This document shows positions 24,340-33,512 of a stretch of DNA of 64,000 nt, piece by piece. Source of the stretch: an uncultured Eubacteriales bacterium. GTDB lineage: Bacteria > Bacillota > Clostridia > Christensenellales > Aristaeellaceae. Made by a program: the position numbers and the translations under genes. The DNA is taken from assembly GCA_902765305.1 (NCBI GenBank), contig CACWZI010000021.1:61654-125653 (forward strand). Reading direction: 5' to 3'. The first letter of the stretch is position 1. Each line of letters opens with the position of its first letter. The notes under the pieces are model-generated. The model saw only the letters and a program-made list of their open reading frames with translations, did no database searches and had not been told where the DNA came from.

Positions 24340-26397
24340 TCACGCTTTTTGCGGCGTAAGTACCATGGCGCTGTGAGCGGGCATGGCGAGGCGAAGTATC
24401 CCCCCTGTCACAGTACCCGCCAAGGTATTCTCCGTGTCGTAGCCGTCTTCGGTGGTGGACAGCCGGGTCAGCAGGGCCGTGTTGTCGGCGATGCCCAAAT
24501 CCCGAAGGGGAAGATCGAGGGGTATGGGCCGTTCGGTGTTGTTGCAGGCTACGATCACCGTGTCGTTGGCGTCAAACCGGGCATAGGCGATATACCCGTA
24601 GCCCGCGCACAGCGGCTTCACGCTGCCGCCGCGCAGCACCGGCAAATCCTCCCGGAGCTTTGCCAGCGCCTGGAAAAACGCGATCATCGCCGCGTCCTCG
24701 TGTCCCCAGGGATAGGTCCTGCGGTTGTCCGGGTCCGTCCAGCCGGTAAGGCCCGTCTCGTCGCCATAATAGATCGTCGGCGCGCCGGGCCAGGTCATCT
24801 GTATGACCACCGCCTCCCGGAACACCTCGGGGTGAATGTCCTCGTCGGCGGCCTCGGCGCCCACGGTGTGCAGCCGTCCGATGCGGCCGTTGGTGCGCGT
24901 CATGAAGCGGCTGTGGTCGTGGTTGTCCAGCTCGTCCATGGCGCAGTAGACCGAGGCAGTCGGCATGTGGGCCATGGCCTCGAAGATCGTGCTGAAAAAA
25001 GCCATGCCGTTCTGGTAGAGGTCGTCCCGGCGGGATTCAGAATGCTTTTCCACGCCGGTGAGAAAGTAGGACAACGGGTCCATGAAGGCGTCGTAGTTCA
25101 TCACGGTATCCCATTCGTCGCCGCACAGCCACGGCGCCGGATTGCCATAGTGCTCCGCGACGATCAGCGCATCGGGATTCACGGCCTTTACCCTGCGGCG
25201 GAACGCCTTCCAGAACAAATGGTTGAACTCCGGCGTCAGGCCCAGGTCGGCGGCTACGTCCAATCGCCAGCCGTCCACGCTGAAGGGCGGCGAGACCCAC
25301 TTCTCGGCTATGCGTAAGATCTCCTCGCAGAGCTGGTTGGAGTGCTCATAGTAGAGCTTGGGCAGCGTCTCGATGTCCCACCAGCAATGGTAATCCTTGG
25401 CATCCCGGAAGTTGAAATATCCCCGATAAGGGCTCTTCGAATCCTTGAAGGCGCCCACGGACTTGCCATATACGCCCTCCCGATTCATCCAGCGCGCGAA
25501 GGAACCGCAGTGGTTGAACACGCCGTCCAGTATGATGCGCATGCCCCGCCGGTGGACCTCCTGGCAGAAGCCCGCGAACCAGGCGTTGCTGGCCTCCAGG
25601 TTGACCCGATTTGTGGTGCGGTTCCTGTAGCGTGTCGCGCGGGCATTGTCGGCGTCGCCCGGCGCCAGCACTTCCCCTTCGTCCCGGAGAATCACAGTCA
25701 GATGCGGATCGACATAATCGTAATCCTGCGTATCGTACTTATGAGGCGACGGAGAGACGAATATGGGGTTGAAATAAATGACCTCCACGCCAAGGGATTG
25801 AAGATAATCCAGCTTCTCCCGTACACCCACAAGGTCGCCGCCATAGTGGCATCGATAGTCATCCGCTTCGGGCATGGCGTCCCATGAGCGGGCGTGGCGT
25901 ATGTAATTTCTCGCATACCAGTATTCCCGGTCGAGCACGTCGCTGTCAGGGTTGCCCTTCCTGAAGCGGTCCGGCAGGATCTGGTACTGCAGCGCACCTT
26001 TGGCCCACCTGGGCACGTGGAAGCCGGGAATCACCTGGAAGGCGCCCGTCGGAATCGATGTGGGTACGCCATCCACCCAGCGCGGCCCCAGCCGATCGTA
26101 ATGGATGGTCCTGTTCCCCCATTTGATCAGAAATGAATAGAACACCGGCGCCTCGCGGCAATAGATCTTGGTATCATACCAGTCAAAGGCATCGTCGCTG
26201 TCGTATTTGGACATATGCACCATGACTGTGGGAAAACCCCTGAGCAGCGTGACAGTCACATCCGCGCCTCTTTGAATGCGCATGCGAATGGCGACATAAT
26301 CGCCCGGTTCAGGCTCCGGGGGCTGCCTGAACAGCCCGGTGCCGTCGCTGAAGATGGAAGAGAAAAGCATGTCCTGTTCGTTATAAGGTTGATTCAT
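24340..26397 (-). CDS. GH13 alpha-glycosidase (neopullulanase/cyclomaltodextrinase type)
   Basis: A 685-residue intracellular amylase. An N-terminal beta domain (about 1-150) precedes the barrel beginning GALQYQILPDRFRKGN, as in GH13 subfamily 20 alpha-glycosidases. Catalytic residues: Asp in DGWRLDVA (about 378), Glu in LIVAEHYG (about 414), Asp in ELDNHDHSRF (about 490). No signal peptide, so it should act on maltodextrins after import or on glycogen. ATG 26397 is preceded by GGAGG at 6 bases; an in-frame ATG at 26430 has no SD. It is a single gene, with a GGDEF relic right behind it. Confidence 0.94.
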   Translation of the reverse strand: MNQPYNEQDMLFSSIFSDGTGLFRQPPEPEPGDYVAIRMRIQRGADVTVTLLRGFPTVMVHMSKYDSDDAFDWYDTKIYCREAPVFYSFLIKWGNRTIHYDRLGPRWVDGVPTSIPTGAFQVIPGFHVPRWAKGALQYQILPDRFRKGNPDSDVLDREYWYARNYIRHARSWDAMPEADDYRCHYGGDLVGVREKLDYLQSLGVEVIYFNPIFVSPSPHKYDTQDYDYVDPHLTVILRDEGEVLAPGDADNARATRYRNRTTNRVNLEASNAWFAGFCQEVHRRGMRIILDGVFNHCGSFARWMNREGVYGKSVGAFKDSKSPYRGYFNFRDAKDYHCWWDIETLPKLYYEHSNQLCEEILRIAEKWVSPPFSVDGWRLDVAADLGLTPEFNHLFWKAFRRRVKAVNPDALIVAEHYGNPAPWLCGDEWDTVMNYDAFMDPLSYFLTGVEKHSESRRDDLYQNGMAFFSTIFEAMAHMPTASVYCAMDELDNHDHSRFMTRTNGRIGRLHTVGAEAADEDIHPEVFREAVVIQMTWPGAPTIYYGDETGLTGWTDPDNRRTYPWGHEDAAMIAFFQALAKLREDLPVLRGGSVKPLCAGYGYIAYARFDANDTVIVACNNTERPIPLDLPLRDLGIADNTALLTRLSTTEDGYDTENTLAGTVTGGILRLAMPAHSAMVLTPQKA

Positions 26398-26538
26398 GAA
26401 AGTCCTCCAAAACAACGCATAACCGACCAAACACCCACAAACTCAGGGTGAGACACTGTGCTATAGAAATAAGTCTTTTATCTCTATTATTTTATATCAT
26501 ATTCCCACGACTCTTGTGAAGAAATCCCGAAAGTATGA

Positions 26539-26567
26539 TTGATAGATGTGACAATTTTTGTTATAAT
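26539..26567 (+). promoter_or_regulatory. Promoter of the HAD gene at 26.6 kb
   Basis: TTGATA (26539-26544) and TATAAT (26562-26567) are 17 bases apart, 41 bases before the start codon. The rest of the 210-base divergent gap holds an A/T-rich stretch that probably includes the weaker GH13 promoter. Confidence 0.75.
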
Positions 26568-26607
26568 TCAACTGAATAAACCAGCACGATCGGGAGTGGA
26601 CAGCGCA

Positions 26608-27237
26608 ATGAATGTCTATGATTTTGACGGCACGATCTATCACCCGGACTGTTCGATCGATTTCGCTTTTTGGTGCATGAATCGACATCCCGCCATGTAC
26701 ATCACCTTCTTTCCCAAAGCGCTCATAAATCTGATACGCTACAAAAGGGGAAAGATGCCACGCTATCGTATGATGCGCCAATTCTTTTCCTTCCTGACGA
26801 AGATCGACGATTTTGACGTGCAGATCGAGCGCTTCTGGGACAAGCATGAAGGGAAGATCTCGGCGTGGTACCTCGCCCGAAAGCGTCCGGACGACCTGAT
26901 CATCAGCGCGGCGCCCACCTGCATCATCGATCCAATTGCAAGGCGCCTCGGGGTCCGGGCCGTCGCCACGGAATACGACCGGGAATATGGCGTGTTCCTC
27001 AACAACCTGATGGCTGCAAAGGAAAAGGCGCGATACATCATCGACCAGGGCTTCCCTGTCATCGAAAATTTCTATTCGGACTCCCTCGCCGACATGCCCC
27101 TCGCCCTGTGCGCGGAGAAGGCGCATCTGGTGACAGACAAGGCGCGGAAGGTCGTGGACTGGCCCGACATGGATAAAGCCACGCTGGAAAAGGTCCACCG
27201 AAAAATCAACACCGGTTGGAGCGTTCACCTGGAATGA
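26608..27237 (+). CDS. HAD-superfamily hydrolase (subfamily IB, SerB-like)
   Basis: A 209-residue haloacid-dehalogenase-type phosphatase. Motif I MNVYDFDGTIYH starts at residue 1, motif II is in LIISAAPT, and motif III/IV residues are around AAKEKARYI and NFYSDSLADMPL. The motif spacing and the YSDSxxDxPL block fit subfamily IB (phosphoserine phosphatase-like) proteins, including lipid or sugar phosphatases; the substrate is not known. The start at 26608 places motif I at the very N-terminus as usual. It stands alone. Confidence 0.85.
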   Translation: MNVYDFDGTIYHPDCSIDFAFWCMNRHPAMYITFFPKALINLIRYKRGKMPRYRMMRQFFSFLTKIDDFDVQIERFWDKHEGKISAWYLARKRPDDLIISAAPTCIIDPIARRLGVRAVATEYDREYGVFLNNLMAAKEKARYIIDQGFPVIENFYSDSLADMPLALCAEKAHLVTDKARKVVDWPDMDKATLEKVHRKINTGWSVHLE

Positions 27238-27263
27238 CCGGCAGCAGCGGCGAACCTGAAAGA

Positions 27264-27289
27264 CGAGGCCACCAGAGCTGGTGGCCTCG
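27264..27289 (-). terminator. Terminator between HAD gene and amino-acid ABC operon
   Basis: A perfect 11-bp stem (CGAGGCCACCA / TGGTGGCCTCG) with a 4-base loop sits between two convergent genes. On the minus strand TCTTTC follows, so it mostly serves the amino-acid ABC operon. Confidence 0.75.
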
Positions 27290-27312
27290 CGCATTCCGCT
27301 TACGAAATACCT

Positions 27313-28404
27313 TCAGCTGCCCTTTACACGCATGCACAGCCTGTTGGGCAGCGCCTCGTCCTCGGTCCAATCATACTGTATGCCCTCAGTCATGCCCTTC
27401 AGCACCATGAGGGCCATCTCGTCGCCCGCCCGGGTCACGTCCAGCTGTGCGCCACCGTAGCGAATCCGCCATTCGGCGGCTTCCGTCGCCTCGGAGTACT
27501 CACAGACAGCCTGGATACGCGGGTCCTTTATAACGCGCACCAACTGCTGCACCGCTTCCTCAAAGGTCAGCTGAACATGATTGGCCAGCCGTGCCGGAAT
27601 CTGATTCTTGTTGCAATAGGCTTCGATCTGGGACGCCATGCCAAGGAAGTCGTAATCCCGGCTTTCAATGTTCAACTCCAGCACCTTGAGGCGCTGTACG
27701 AACCGGCGCGTCTGCTCCCGCTTCGGGGATTCAAAGACCTGTTCCGGCGAGCCATCCTCATAGATGCAGCCCTCGTCCATATAGAACACCCGGTTGCTGA
27801 TGGCGCGGGCAAAACGCATCTCATGGGTGACGATCATCATGGTCTTTCCCGTCTTGGCCAGGTCGCGGATGACCGCCTGTACCTCCCCCACCATCGTCGG
27901 GTCCAGGGCGCTGGTCGGCTCATCCAGCAGTATCACGCCCGGATCCATGGCCAACGTCCGGGCAATGGCGATGCGCTGTTTCTGGCCGCCGGACAGTTCG
28001 TCGGGATAGTTAAGCGCCTTTTCGGCGAGGCCGACGGTGCGCAGCAGGCGCATGCCGGTGTCGTAGGCCTCCTGCTTACTCTTGCCGAGCAGATCCATCG
28101 GCGCCATCATGATGTTTTCGATTACGGTCTTGTGCCCGAACAGGTTGAAGCTCTGGAAGACCATGCCCATCTTTTGCCTGACCTTGTTGATGTCGCACTT
28201 TGGGTCCGTGATTTCCACATCATCCACCCAAATCCTGCCCGATGTGGGTTTTTCCAGTTGGTTGATACACCTGAGCAGCGTGCTCTTGCCCGTGCCGGAG
28301 GGACCGATGATGGCGATCACATCCCCGTCGTCTATTTCCACACTGACGTCCTCCAGCGGTACGACGTTCGGGTATTCCTTCCTCAGATGTTCAATCTTAA
28401 TCAT
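27313..28404 (-). CDS. Polar amino-acid ABC ATPase with a C-terminal extension
   Basis: Residues 1-240 are a GlnQ/HisP-type ATPase: Walker A GPSGTGKST, Q-loop MVFQSFNLFGH, signature LSGGQKQR, Walker B VILLDEPTSALDP and switch His in VTHEMRFARAISN. Normal members end near 245; this one has about 120 more residues. The extension contains LANHVQLTFEEAVQQLV, which resembles helix 1 of RsbW-type (HATPase) folds, followed by a beta-rich end. A regulatory or sensing role is inference. The gene overlaps the upstream fused transporter gene by 8 bases, forming a two-gene importer operon. Confidence 0.9.
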   Translation of the reverse strand: MIKIEHLRKEYPNVVPLEDVSVEIDDGDVIAIIGPSGTGKSTLLRCINQLEKPTSGRIWVDDVEITDPKCDINKVRQKMGMVFQSFNLFGHKTVIENIMMAPMDLLGKSKQEAYDTGMRLLRTVGLAEKALNYPDELSGGQKQRIAIARTLAMDPGVILLDEPTSALDPTMVGEVQAVIRDLAKTGKTMMIVTHEMRFARAISNRVFYMDEGCIYEDGSPEQVFESPKREQTRRFVQRLKVLELNIESRDYDFLGMASQIEAYCNKNQIPARLANHVQLTFEEAVQQLVRVIKDPRIQAVCEYSEATEAAEWRIRYGGAQLDVTRAGDEMALMVLKGMTEGIQYDWTEDEALPNRLCMRVKGS

Positions 28405-30679
28405 CGATCTTGACCCCCTTCAGGATTTTCTCGGCTTTGCGACGCTTCGGATCAAAGTTAATGGTGATACGGCTGACGAGCAAGCCAACCAGTTCCTCCA
28501 ACACGAAATATATGATGGTCACCGCGATCAGCGGGAAGAAGGCTTCGTAAGTTCGGCTCCTCACGATGTCGCCCATCTTGGTCAGATCCTGTACGGCGAT
28601 GTAGCCCACGATGGCCGTGGCCTTGATCAGGCTCACGATCTCGCCCCTGTAGGCGGGCAGCACATGGGGCAGCGCCTGGGGCAATATGATCTTAAAGAAG
28701 GTTCGGCGGTTGGAATAGCCGAGCGCATAGGCGGCTTCATACTGGCCGATATCCACCGCGCCGACGCCCATCTTCAAAAGCCCGAAAACCGATGAACCGA
28801 AGGTGAACGTGAAGCCGATCACCGCCATGACGACGCCGCTGATGGAGACCGAGCCGAAAATGACGTAATAAAGAATCATCAACAGCACCACCGTCGGCAT
28901 GCCCTGGACCAGCCATGTGCAAAAGCGGGTCACGCCATTGGCGAAGGGATTTCCGTTGCGGCACAGCATGAACAGCGCAAAGCCAAGCAGTGTACCGAAG
29001 ATCATGGAGAGCAGGGTGATCTTCAGGGTCGTCAAAACGCCGGATATAAAGAGCTTGTACCGGTTCTCCCGAATAAACGTCTTGATAAAGCTTTCCCGTA
29101 TCGAGGCCAGAAACGACTGTTTCGACGGCTGCTTATCATCGGAGCCCTGATCGACGTTGGCGGCGGCCAGGTCTTCACTGCGAACTGCCAGCACAACGCC
29201 GCCATAGCTGGTCGGGTCGGAAAAGAGCACCTGCTCCTGCCGCTCCGGCGTCACGTTCATATCGGTGGTGAAATCGTATTTGCCCGATTCTATGGCGGGA
29301 ATGCGCCCGGCGAAATCCACGTCTCCCAGCTCCAGCGCATAGCCCCTGTCCCGGCAGAAGCGAACCACCAGATCGATATCGTAGCCGACGTTTTTTTCAT
29401 CCTTGATGTACGAATAAGGCATGTCCATCGCCGTGGTGACGACCCTGACGGTCCCGTTTGTTCCCGTCAGATCGTCCATATTGACGACCTTCCTGTCCTC
29501 ATCGTTGCCGAACCAGATGGCGTCCAGCTCCTGCATCGTGCCGTTTTCCCGGCTTCTGGCGAGGAAGTCGTTCAACTCCCGGCACAGTGCCGCGCTCTCC
29601 GGGTCGTTCTTCCGGAAGGCAAAACAGTAGTCGTTCTCAGTCAGCCTTTCATGGATATAGTCTATATCCGGCTGTTCCGCGTGCGTGGATTTCATTTCCG
29701 GCTCATCCGCCAGGTACCCGTCGATCTTTTTCGACATCAGGGCAGCGATGCATTCGGGATAACCGTTGAAGAGCAGGTACTCGCTGTCCGGAAAGAACTG
29801 CTTCGCGACATTCTCCATGATCGGACCCACGATCACGCCGAGCCTTTTGCCGTTGTAATCCTGCCAACGGATCCCTTCCGTCGGCTGCCCGACTTCCGCC
29901 GCATCGTCCTTGAGGACCAACATCACCGTTCCTCCGGTATAGTAGGGCACCGAGAAGTTGACGCTCTCCCGGCGCTCTTCGGTGATGGTGATGCCGCCCG
30001 CGGCGAAATCCACCTTTCCCGACTGCACGGCGGGCAGTATGCCGTCGAAGCTCATGGTCATCACACTGAGCCCGTAGCCGTTGGCTTCGCAGAATTGGGC
30101 CGCGAGGTCGATTTCCGCGCCGACGACCTCCTGGCCGCGGTAGTAATTCAGAGGCACATAGTCGGCCTCCGTGGCCAGGGTCAGCGTTCCCTTCGTCGCC
30201 GGAAAAGCCCTGTAGTCGGGCATGGTCTTCCCCGTCTCCGAACCCGACTGCCATTTTTCAAACACCCGGTCCAGCTCACCGCTCTGCTTCATGGAAGTAA
30301 TCCAGGCGTCGAGCGCCTTCCGCAGCACATCCCCCTTTTCGGTCCTGGGCAATACAAAGCCGAAATCAAAGGTTTCCAAATAGCCGTCCGCCAGGGTAAG
30401 GCGACTGTTTTCCGCGCTGATTTGCCGCGCCGCCGGTTCGTCCACCACAAAGCCGTCGATCTTGCCGGATTCCAGGGCGGCGATCATGTTCCCGGAAGTG
30501 TCGAGATAGACGATTTCAGCATCGGGCAGATCCTTCTTAACGATTGCGTCAAACACAGAGCCGGTTGCCACGCCAATGCGCTTGCCGTTGTAGGCCATCA
30601 CATCGGCGGACTCCGCGCAGGCCATGCCCCCGAGCAAAAGCGCCAGCGCGCACAGCATCGCAATGAAGCATTTCGCCAT
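28397..30679 (-). CDS. Fused multi-lobe binding protein and permease of an amino-acid importer
   Basis: A 760-residue protein that joins receptor and channel. After a signal peptide (about 1-24) come class-2 binding-protein pieces: 27-150 looks like the second half of a receptor (YNGKRIGVATGSVFDAI, ALDAWITSM), 160-410 a complete receptor (TLTLATEADYVPLNYYRG to the next GTMQELDAIWFG), and 425-520 a first half (GTVRVVTTAMDMPYSY). Residues about 570-750 are a His/Glu-type permease (SGVLTTLKITLLS, EAAYALGYSNRRTFFKIILP as the EAA loop). The outer halves could pair into a second receptor. The ATPase gene overlaps its end. Likely substrate: polar amino acids. Confidence 0.9.
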   Translation of the reverse strand: MAKCFIAMLCALALLLGGMACAESADVMAYNGKRIGVATGSVFDAIVKKDLPDAEIVYLDTSGNMIAALESGKIDGFVVDEPAARQISAENSRLTLADGYLETFDFGFVLPRTEKGDVLRKALDAWITSMKQSGELDRVFEKWQSGSETGKTMPDYRAFPATKGTLTLATEADYVPLNYYRGQEVVGAEIDLAAQFCEANGYGLSVMTMSFDGILPAVQSGKVDFAAGGITITEERRESVNFSVPYYTGGTVMLVLKDDAAEVGQPTEGIRWQDYNGKRLGVIVGPIMENVAKQFFPDSEYLLFNGYPECIAALMSKKIDGYLADEPEMKSTHAEQPDIDYIHERLTENDYCFAFRKNDPESAALCRELNDFLARSRENGTMQELDAIWFGNDEDRKVVNMDDLTGTNGTVRVVTTAMDMPYSYIKDEKNVGYDIDLVVRFCRDRGYALELGDVDFAGRIPAIESGKYDFTTDMNVTPERQEQVLFSDPTSYGGVVLAVRSEDLAAANVDQGSDDKQPSKQSFLASIRESFIKTFIRENRYKLFISGVLTTLKITLLSMIFGTLLGFALFMLCRNGNPFANGVTRFCTWLVQGMPTVVLLMILYYVIFGSVSISGVVMAVIGFTFTFGSSVFGLLKMGVGAVDIGQYEAAYALGYSNRRTFFKIILPQALPHVLPAYRGEIVSLIKATAIVGYIAVQDLTKMGDIVRSRTYEAFFPLIAVTIIYFVLEELVGLLVSRITINFDPKRRKAEKILKGVKIDD

Positions 30680-30904
30680 TATCAGCTTCTCCTCTTCAAT
30701 AAAGACTGGCTATACTTTCCCACATTTTGGGTCAAATGTCAATGATAAAGCCGCGATAAACTGGCAAGTGGATTTCCTGGTCCGTCACATCTGCAAGAAA
30801 ATTGAAATGGTAAAACCCGAATATTGTCAACCATGCAGCCGCCCGCTTGTGGTAAAATAATAATCCCCACCTTTTGGAGGAACAATCACAGGAGGCGCTC
30901 TTCG

Positions 30905-31105
30905 ATGATCACATACAAAAAGCTCTGGCTCCTCCTCCAGCGTCGCGGGAACACACCGCGCGATATCATTCATCTTGCGGGAATCAGTGAATCCACCTAT
31001 CAAAAGCTCGTCAAGGACGAGTCCGTCCGGCTGGACGTCATTGAGCGGCTATGCGCAGCGCTTCGCGTGGACATTGGAGACGTTTGCAGCTTCCGCCGTT
31101 ATTGA
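30905..31105 (+). CDS. Small Xre-family helix-turn-helix regulator
   Basis: A 66-residue Cro-like DNA-binding protein of the YozG/HTH_26 type. The HTH is TPRDIIHLAGISESTYQKL, followed by the usual RLDVIERLCAALRVDIGDV. ATG 30905 is preceded by AGGAGG about 9 bases upstream; an in-frame upstream start at 30824 would add unrelated residues. It stands alone, so its target is unknown. Confidence 0.85.
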   Translation: MITYKKLWLLLQRRGNTPRDIIHLAGISESTYQKLVKDESVRLDVIERLCAALRVDIGDVCSFRRY

Positions 31106-31150
31106 TTCGCCGCTGCTGATGGCCGGTTACAACGCCCCTTACCGGCACGC

Positions 31151-32047
31151 TCACTGAATCATATCCGCCTGCTTTGCCGCTTTCTCCGTCGTTTCAAACC
31201 GTCCAGCAAATCGCACGCCCTCAATGGCTTTTATCATGTCGATCTGATCGTCCTCAATCGTCGTGGCGCTCTCCACCTCGATCACGTAGTGATAGCGGCC
31301 CAGCGCACTGCCCTCCGGTCGGTCGTGCAGCGCCACCGGTTCCAACCCGGCGTCGTGTATGGCCCCCATGATGTCGTCCAACCGGTTGCATTCACAGGTC
31401 GCCACAAAAACAGCCCGCGTCTGCCGCTCACCGTCCAGGGGTTGGCTGGACAGCACATAGAACCGCGTCTTGTTGGCATCGGTGATCTGAACGTTCTCCG
31501 CCAGCACTTCCAGGCCGTACAATGGCGCGGCCCCGGGCGCGGCAACGGCGGCGATGGTCCTGTCGCCCTGCTCGGCCACATAGCTGGCCGCGGCGGCGGT
31601 ACTGGCCATCTCCTGCGCCACAGCCTCCGGCAGATGCTGCTTGCGCCATTGGGCGCTCTGGGTCAGCCCCTGCGCATGGGAGCAGACGGTGCGGATGTCC
31701 TCCAGCTTCGCGCCGGGGATGCCCATAAGGGTCTGATTGATGGGAAGTATGACCTCTCCCACCACGTAGGCGTCCTCCGAGGCGATCAGGGCATCCACGT
31801 AATTCAGCACTGCGCCGCCAAGGGTATTCTCCTGGGGAATGACGGCATAATCCGTCTGGCCCGACAGCACATCCGATATGGCGTCGTTTACTGTCTGCCT
31901 GGGAACCAGGGTCTCGCTGCCCTCAAACCAGAACTGCGCGGCCTCCTCGGTATACGTGCCCTCCGGGCCGAGATAGCTTACCTCCGCAAGGGAAGCTGCG
32001 GCACAGATGACAAGGATCATAATCAAGACGATGGCGCGTGTTTTCAT
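31151..32047 (-). CDS. Exported prephenate dehydratase-like protein
   Basis: A 298-residue protein with prephenate dehydratase motifs in order: VSYLGPEGTYTEEAA, YAVIPQENTLGGAV, VCSHAQGLTQ, the catalytic-threonine NKTRFYVLS (about 200), and a C-terminal ACT-like domain (ALHDRPEGSALGRYHYVI). Prephenate dehydratase normally acts in the cytosol for phenylalanine synthesis, but here the first about 21 residues (KTRAIVLIMILVICAAASLA) form a clear signal peptide, so the enzyme should be exported. It has no aromatic-pathway neighbours. Exported function (ligand binding, or use of exported prephenate) is unknown. Confidence 0.85.
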   Translation of the reverse strand: MKTRAIVLIMILVICAAASLAEVSYLGPEGTYTEEAAQFWFEGSETLVPRQTVNDAISDVLSGQTDYAVIPQENTLGGAVLNYVDALIASEDAYVVGEVILPINQTLMGIPGAKLEDIRTVCSHAQGLTQSAQWRKQHLPEAVAQEMASTAAAASYVAEQGDRTIAAVAAPGAAPLYGLEVLAENVQITDANKTRFYVLSSQPLDGERQTRAVFVATCECNRLDDIMGAIHDAGLEPVALHDRPEGSALGRYHYVIEVESATTIEDDQIDMIKAIEGVRFAGRFETTEKAAKQADMIQ

Positions 32048-32149
32048 CTTCTCAGCCTTTCTTGTTGATGCTTAAATAATCAATTGACGATGCTTCAGCG
32101 TGATTCGATTTTGTGAGATCTGACAGTTCCACTCTCCCTGGAATATGGA

Positions 32150-32296
32150 CTTAAGGAAATACCGCGCAATTAAGGTGGTCAGCTGGCGAGTGAATTTTTC
32201 GACAGATGCAATTGCAGATTTCGAAGGTTTACTGGGTTCGAGCGCCCGAAAAGGCACCGCCAGATGTGCCGCCGTATTGTGCGGTATTTCCTTAAG
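32150..32296. mobile_element. MITE-like element with 21-bp terminal inverted repeats
   Basis: The ends CTTAAGGAAATACCGCGCAAT (32150-32170) and its inverse (32276-32296) match at 20 of 21 bases and enclose a 147-bp non-coding segment. No transposase gene lies inside; that fits a miniature element moved by a transposase elsewhere. It lies directly downstream of the frameshifted gene at 32301-33183. No clear target duplication was visible. Confidence 0.65.
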
Positions 32297-32300
32297 CCCT

Positions 32301-33183
32301 TCATTTTCCCGACGGTTGCAAGCGGTCAGCTTCCCAAGCCTCTCCGGTCAGTGCCTCCAGTATGCAGCCACATGCCCATGGCATCAGCGCAAACCAGGTA
32401 CTGGCCGGCGAACCATCGGGGTAGTGCTCTGTCAGCAGGCCCTCGCAGTGGCAGAAGCGTTCGCTCATCCAGCCTTGCTTGCCGTAGTCGTATTCTCCGT
32501 CGCAGCGATTGGACACCTGGCAGCTCCACTTCACAGTATCCAGTAGACGGCTGTTCACGTATTCATCGCCGGTCCTCTGTACATAGTACAGAAGTTCATC
32601 CACGATGCCGGAAGACATGGGATGAATGTGCGGATTGGTGACAGAGGTGATGCTGCCGCCGCAGCTGCTCCATCCCACCCTGCTCAGCGGCGGGATCCTG
32701 ATCGGCGAGTTGTAGCAGAGCTTGAACGTAAATTCATAATCCAGCGCGTCGCTCATATGCGAAAGCAATTCTTTGTCTCCCGTCAATTCATGGAGCCAAC
32801 GCAGCGCCCGTATATAAGCCAGCACCCCCCTCGGAATCCACTTGCATGTCGATGTCCAGCGGCCCACCGTAGCAAACCATCGGTACGATGTACGCGGAGT
32901 GATAGTGGGCTTCGCTGTCGAGCCACTGTTGGATGTGTCGCCTGTCCCCGGTCAGCACCGCATGGTATGCTGCCGCAGCCAGGCACCATGCGCCGGACAT
33001 GGAATCGTAGCACAACCCTGCGCCGCTTTCCTCCGAAAAGACGTATGGGTACTCCCATCGCCATTGAGGGTACCCAAATGCGCCGATTCCCTTCAACAGC
33101 TGCGTCTGCGCTTCCTTGTCGGCAAGCGCCCCTGTGGTCAACAGCATGCAAAGCGTCAATAACAGGCAAATCATTCGTTTCAT
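32301..33183 (-). pseudogene. Frameshifted secreted protein, possibly six-hairpin glycosidase-like
   Basis: Two overlapping minus-strand frames read as one protein. The first (33183 to about 32830) has a signal peptide (MKRMICLLLTLCMLLTTGALA) and DSMSGAWCLAAAAYHAVL; the second (about 32830 to 32301) continues VLAYIRALRWLHELTG and includes GGSITSVTNPHIHPMSSGIVD. The switch occurs at a run of six C (about 32825-32830), a slippage site. The alpha-helical repeats resemble six-hairpin glycosidases, at low confidence. The full protein would be about 290 residues, short for that class, and the MITE-like element abuts its end, so it may also be truncated. Confidence 0.75.
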
Positions 33184-33237
33184 TCTATTAAGCTTCCCCT
33201 TTCATGGTTCCTTTCCGGTCACACCGGCCTTATGCGC

Positions 33238-33480
33238 CTACAGCTCGTCCACACGCCCTATCAAATAGTCCGCAGTGACATCCAACAGATTGCACAGGCG
33301 TATAATTCCAGCGATGCCAGGCTCCTTTTTCCCCGTCTCCCATTTTGCGATGGCAACCCTGGATGTTCCGAGCATCTGAGCGAGGTCGTCCTGGGAAAGC
33401 GCACAGGCAATTCGCTGTGCCCTGAGACGCTGTGGAAATTTGTTGCCAAATGGGGTGTCACCCGGATAGTTGGGAAACAT
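33238..33480 (-). CDS. Xre-family transcriptional regulator
   Basis: An 80-residue phage-repressor-type HTH protein: RLRAQRIACALSQDDLAQML, the recognition helix region TSRVAIAKWETGKKEPGI, and the usual end LLDVTADYLIGR. ATG 33480 has GAGGCG upstream. It carries its own promoter and faces away from the DUF218 gene. Its target is unknown, possibly itself. Confidence 0.87.
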   Translation of the reverse strand: MFPNYPGDTPFGNKFPQRLRAQRIACALSQDDLAQMLGTSRVAIAKWETGKKEPGIAGIIRLCNLLDVTADYLIGRVDEL

Positions 33481-33512
33481 GGTCAGTCGCCTCGGATCTT
33501 CTGTTTTCTTCC

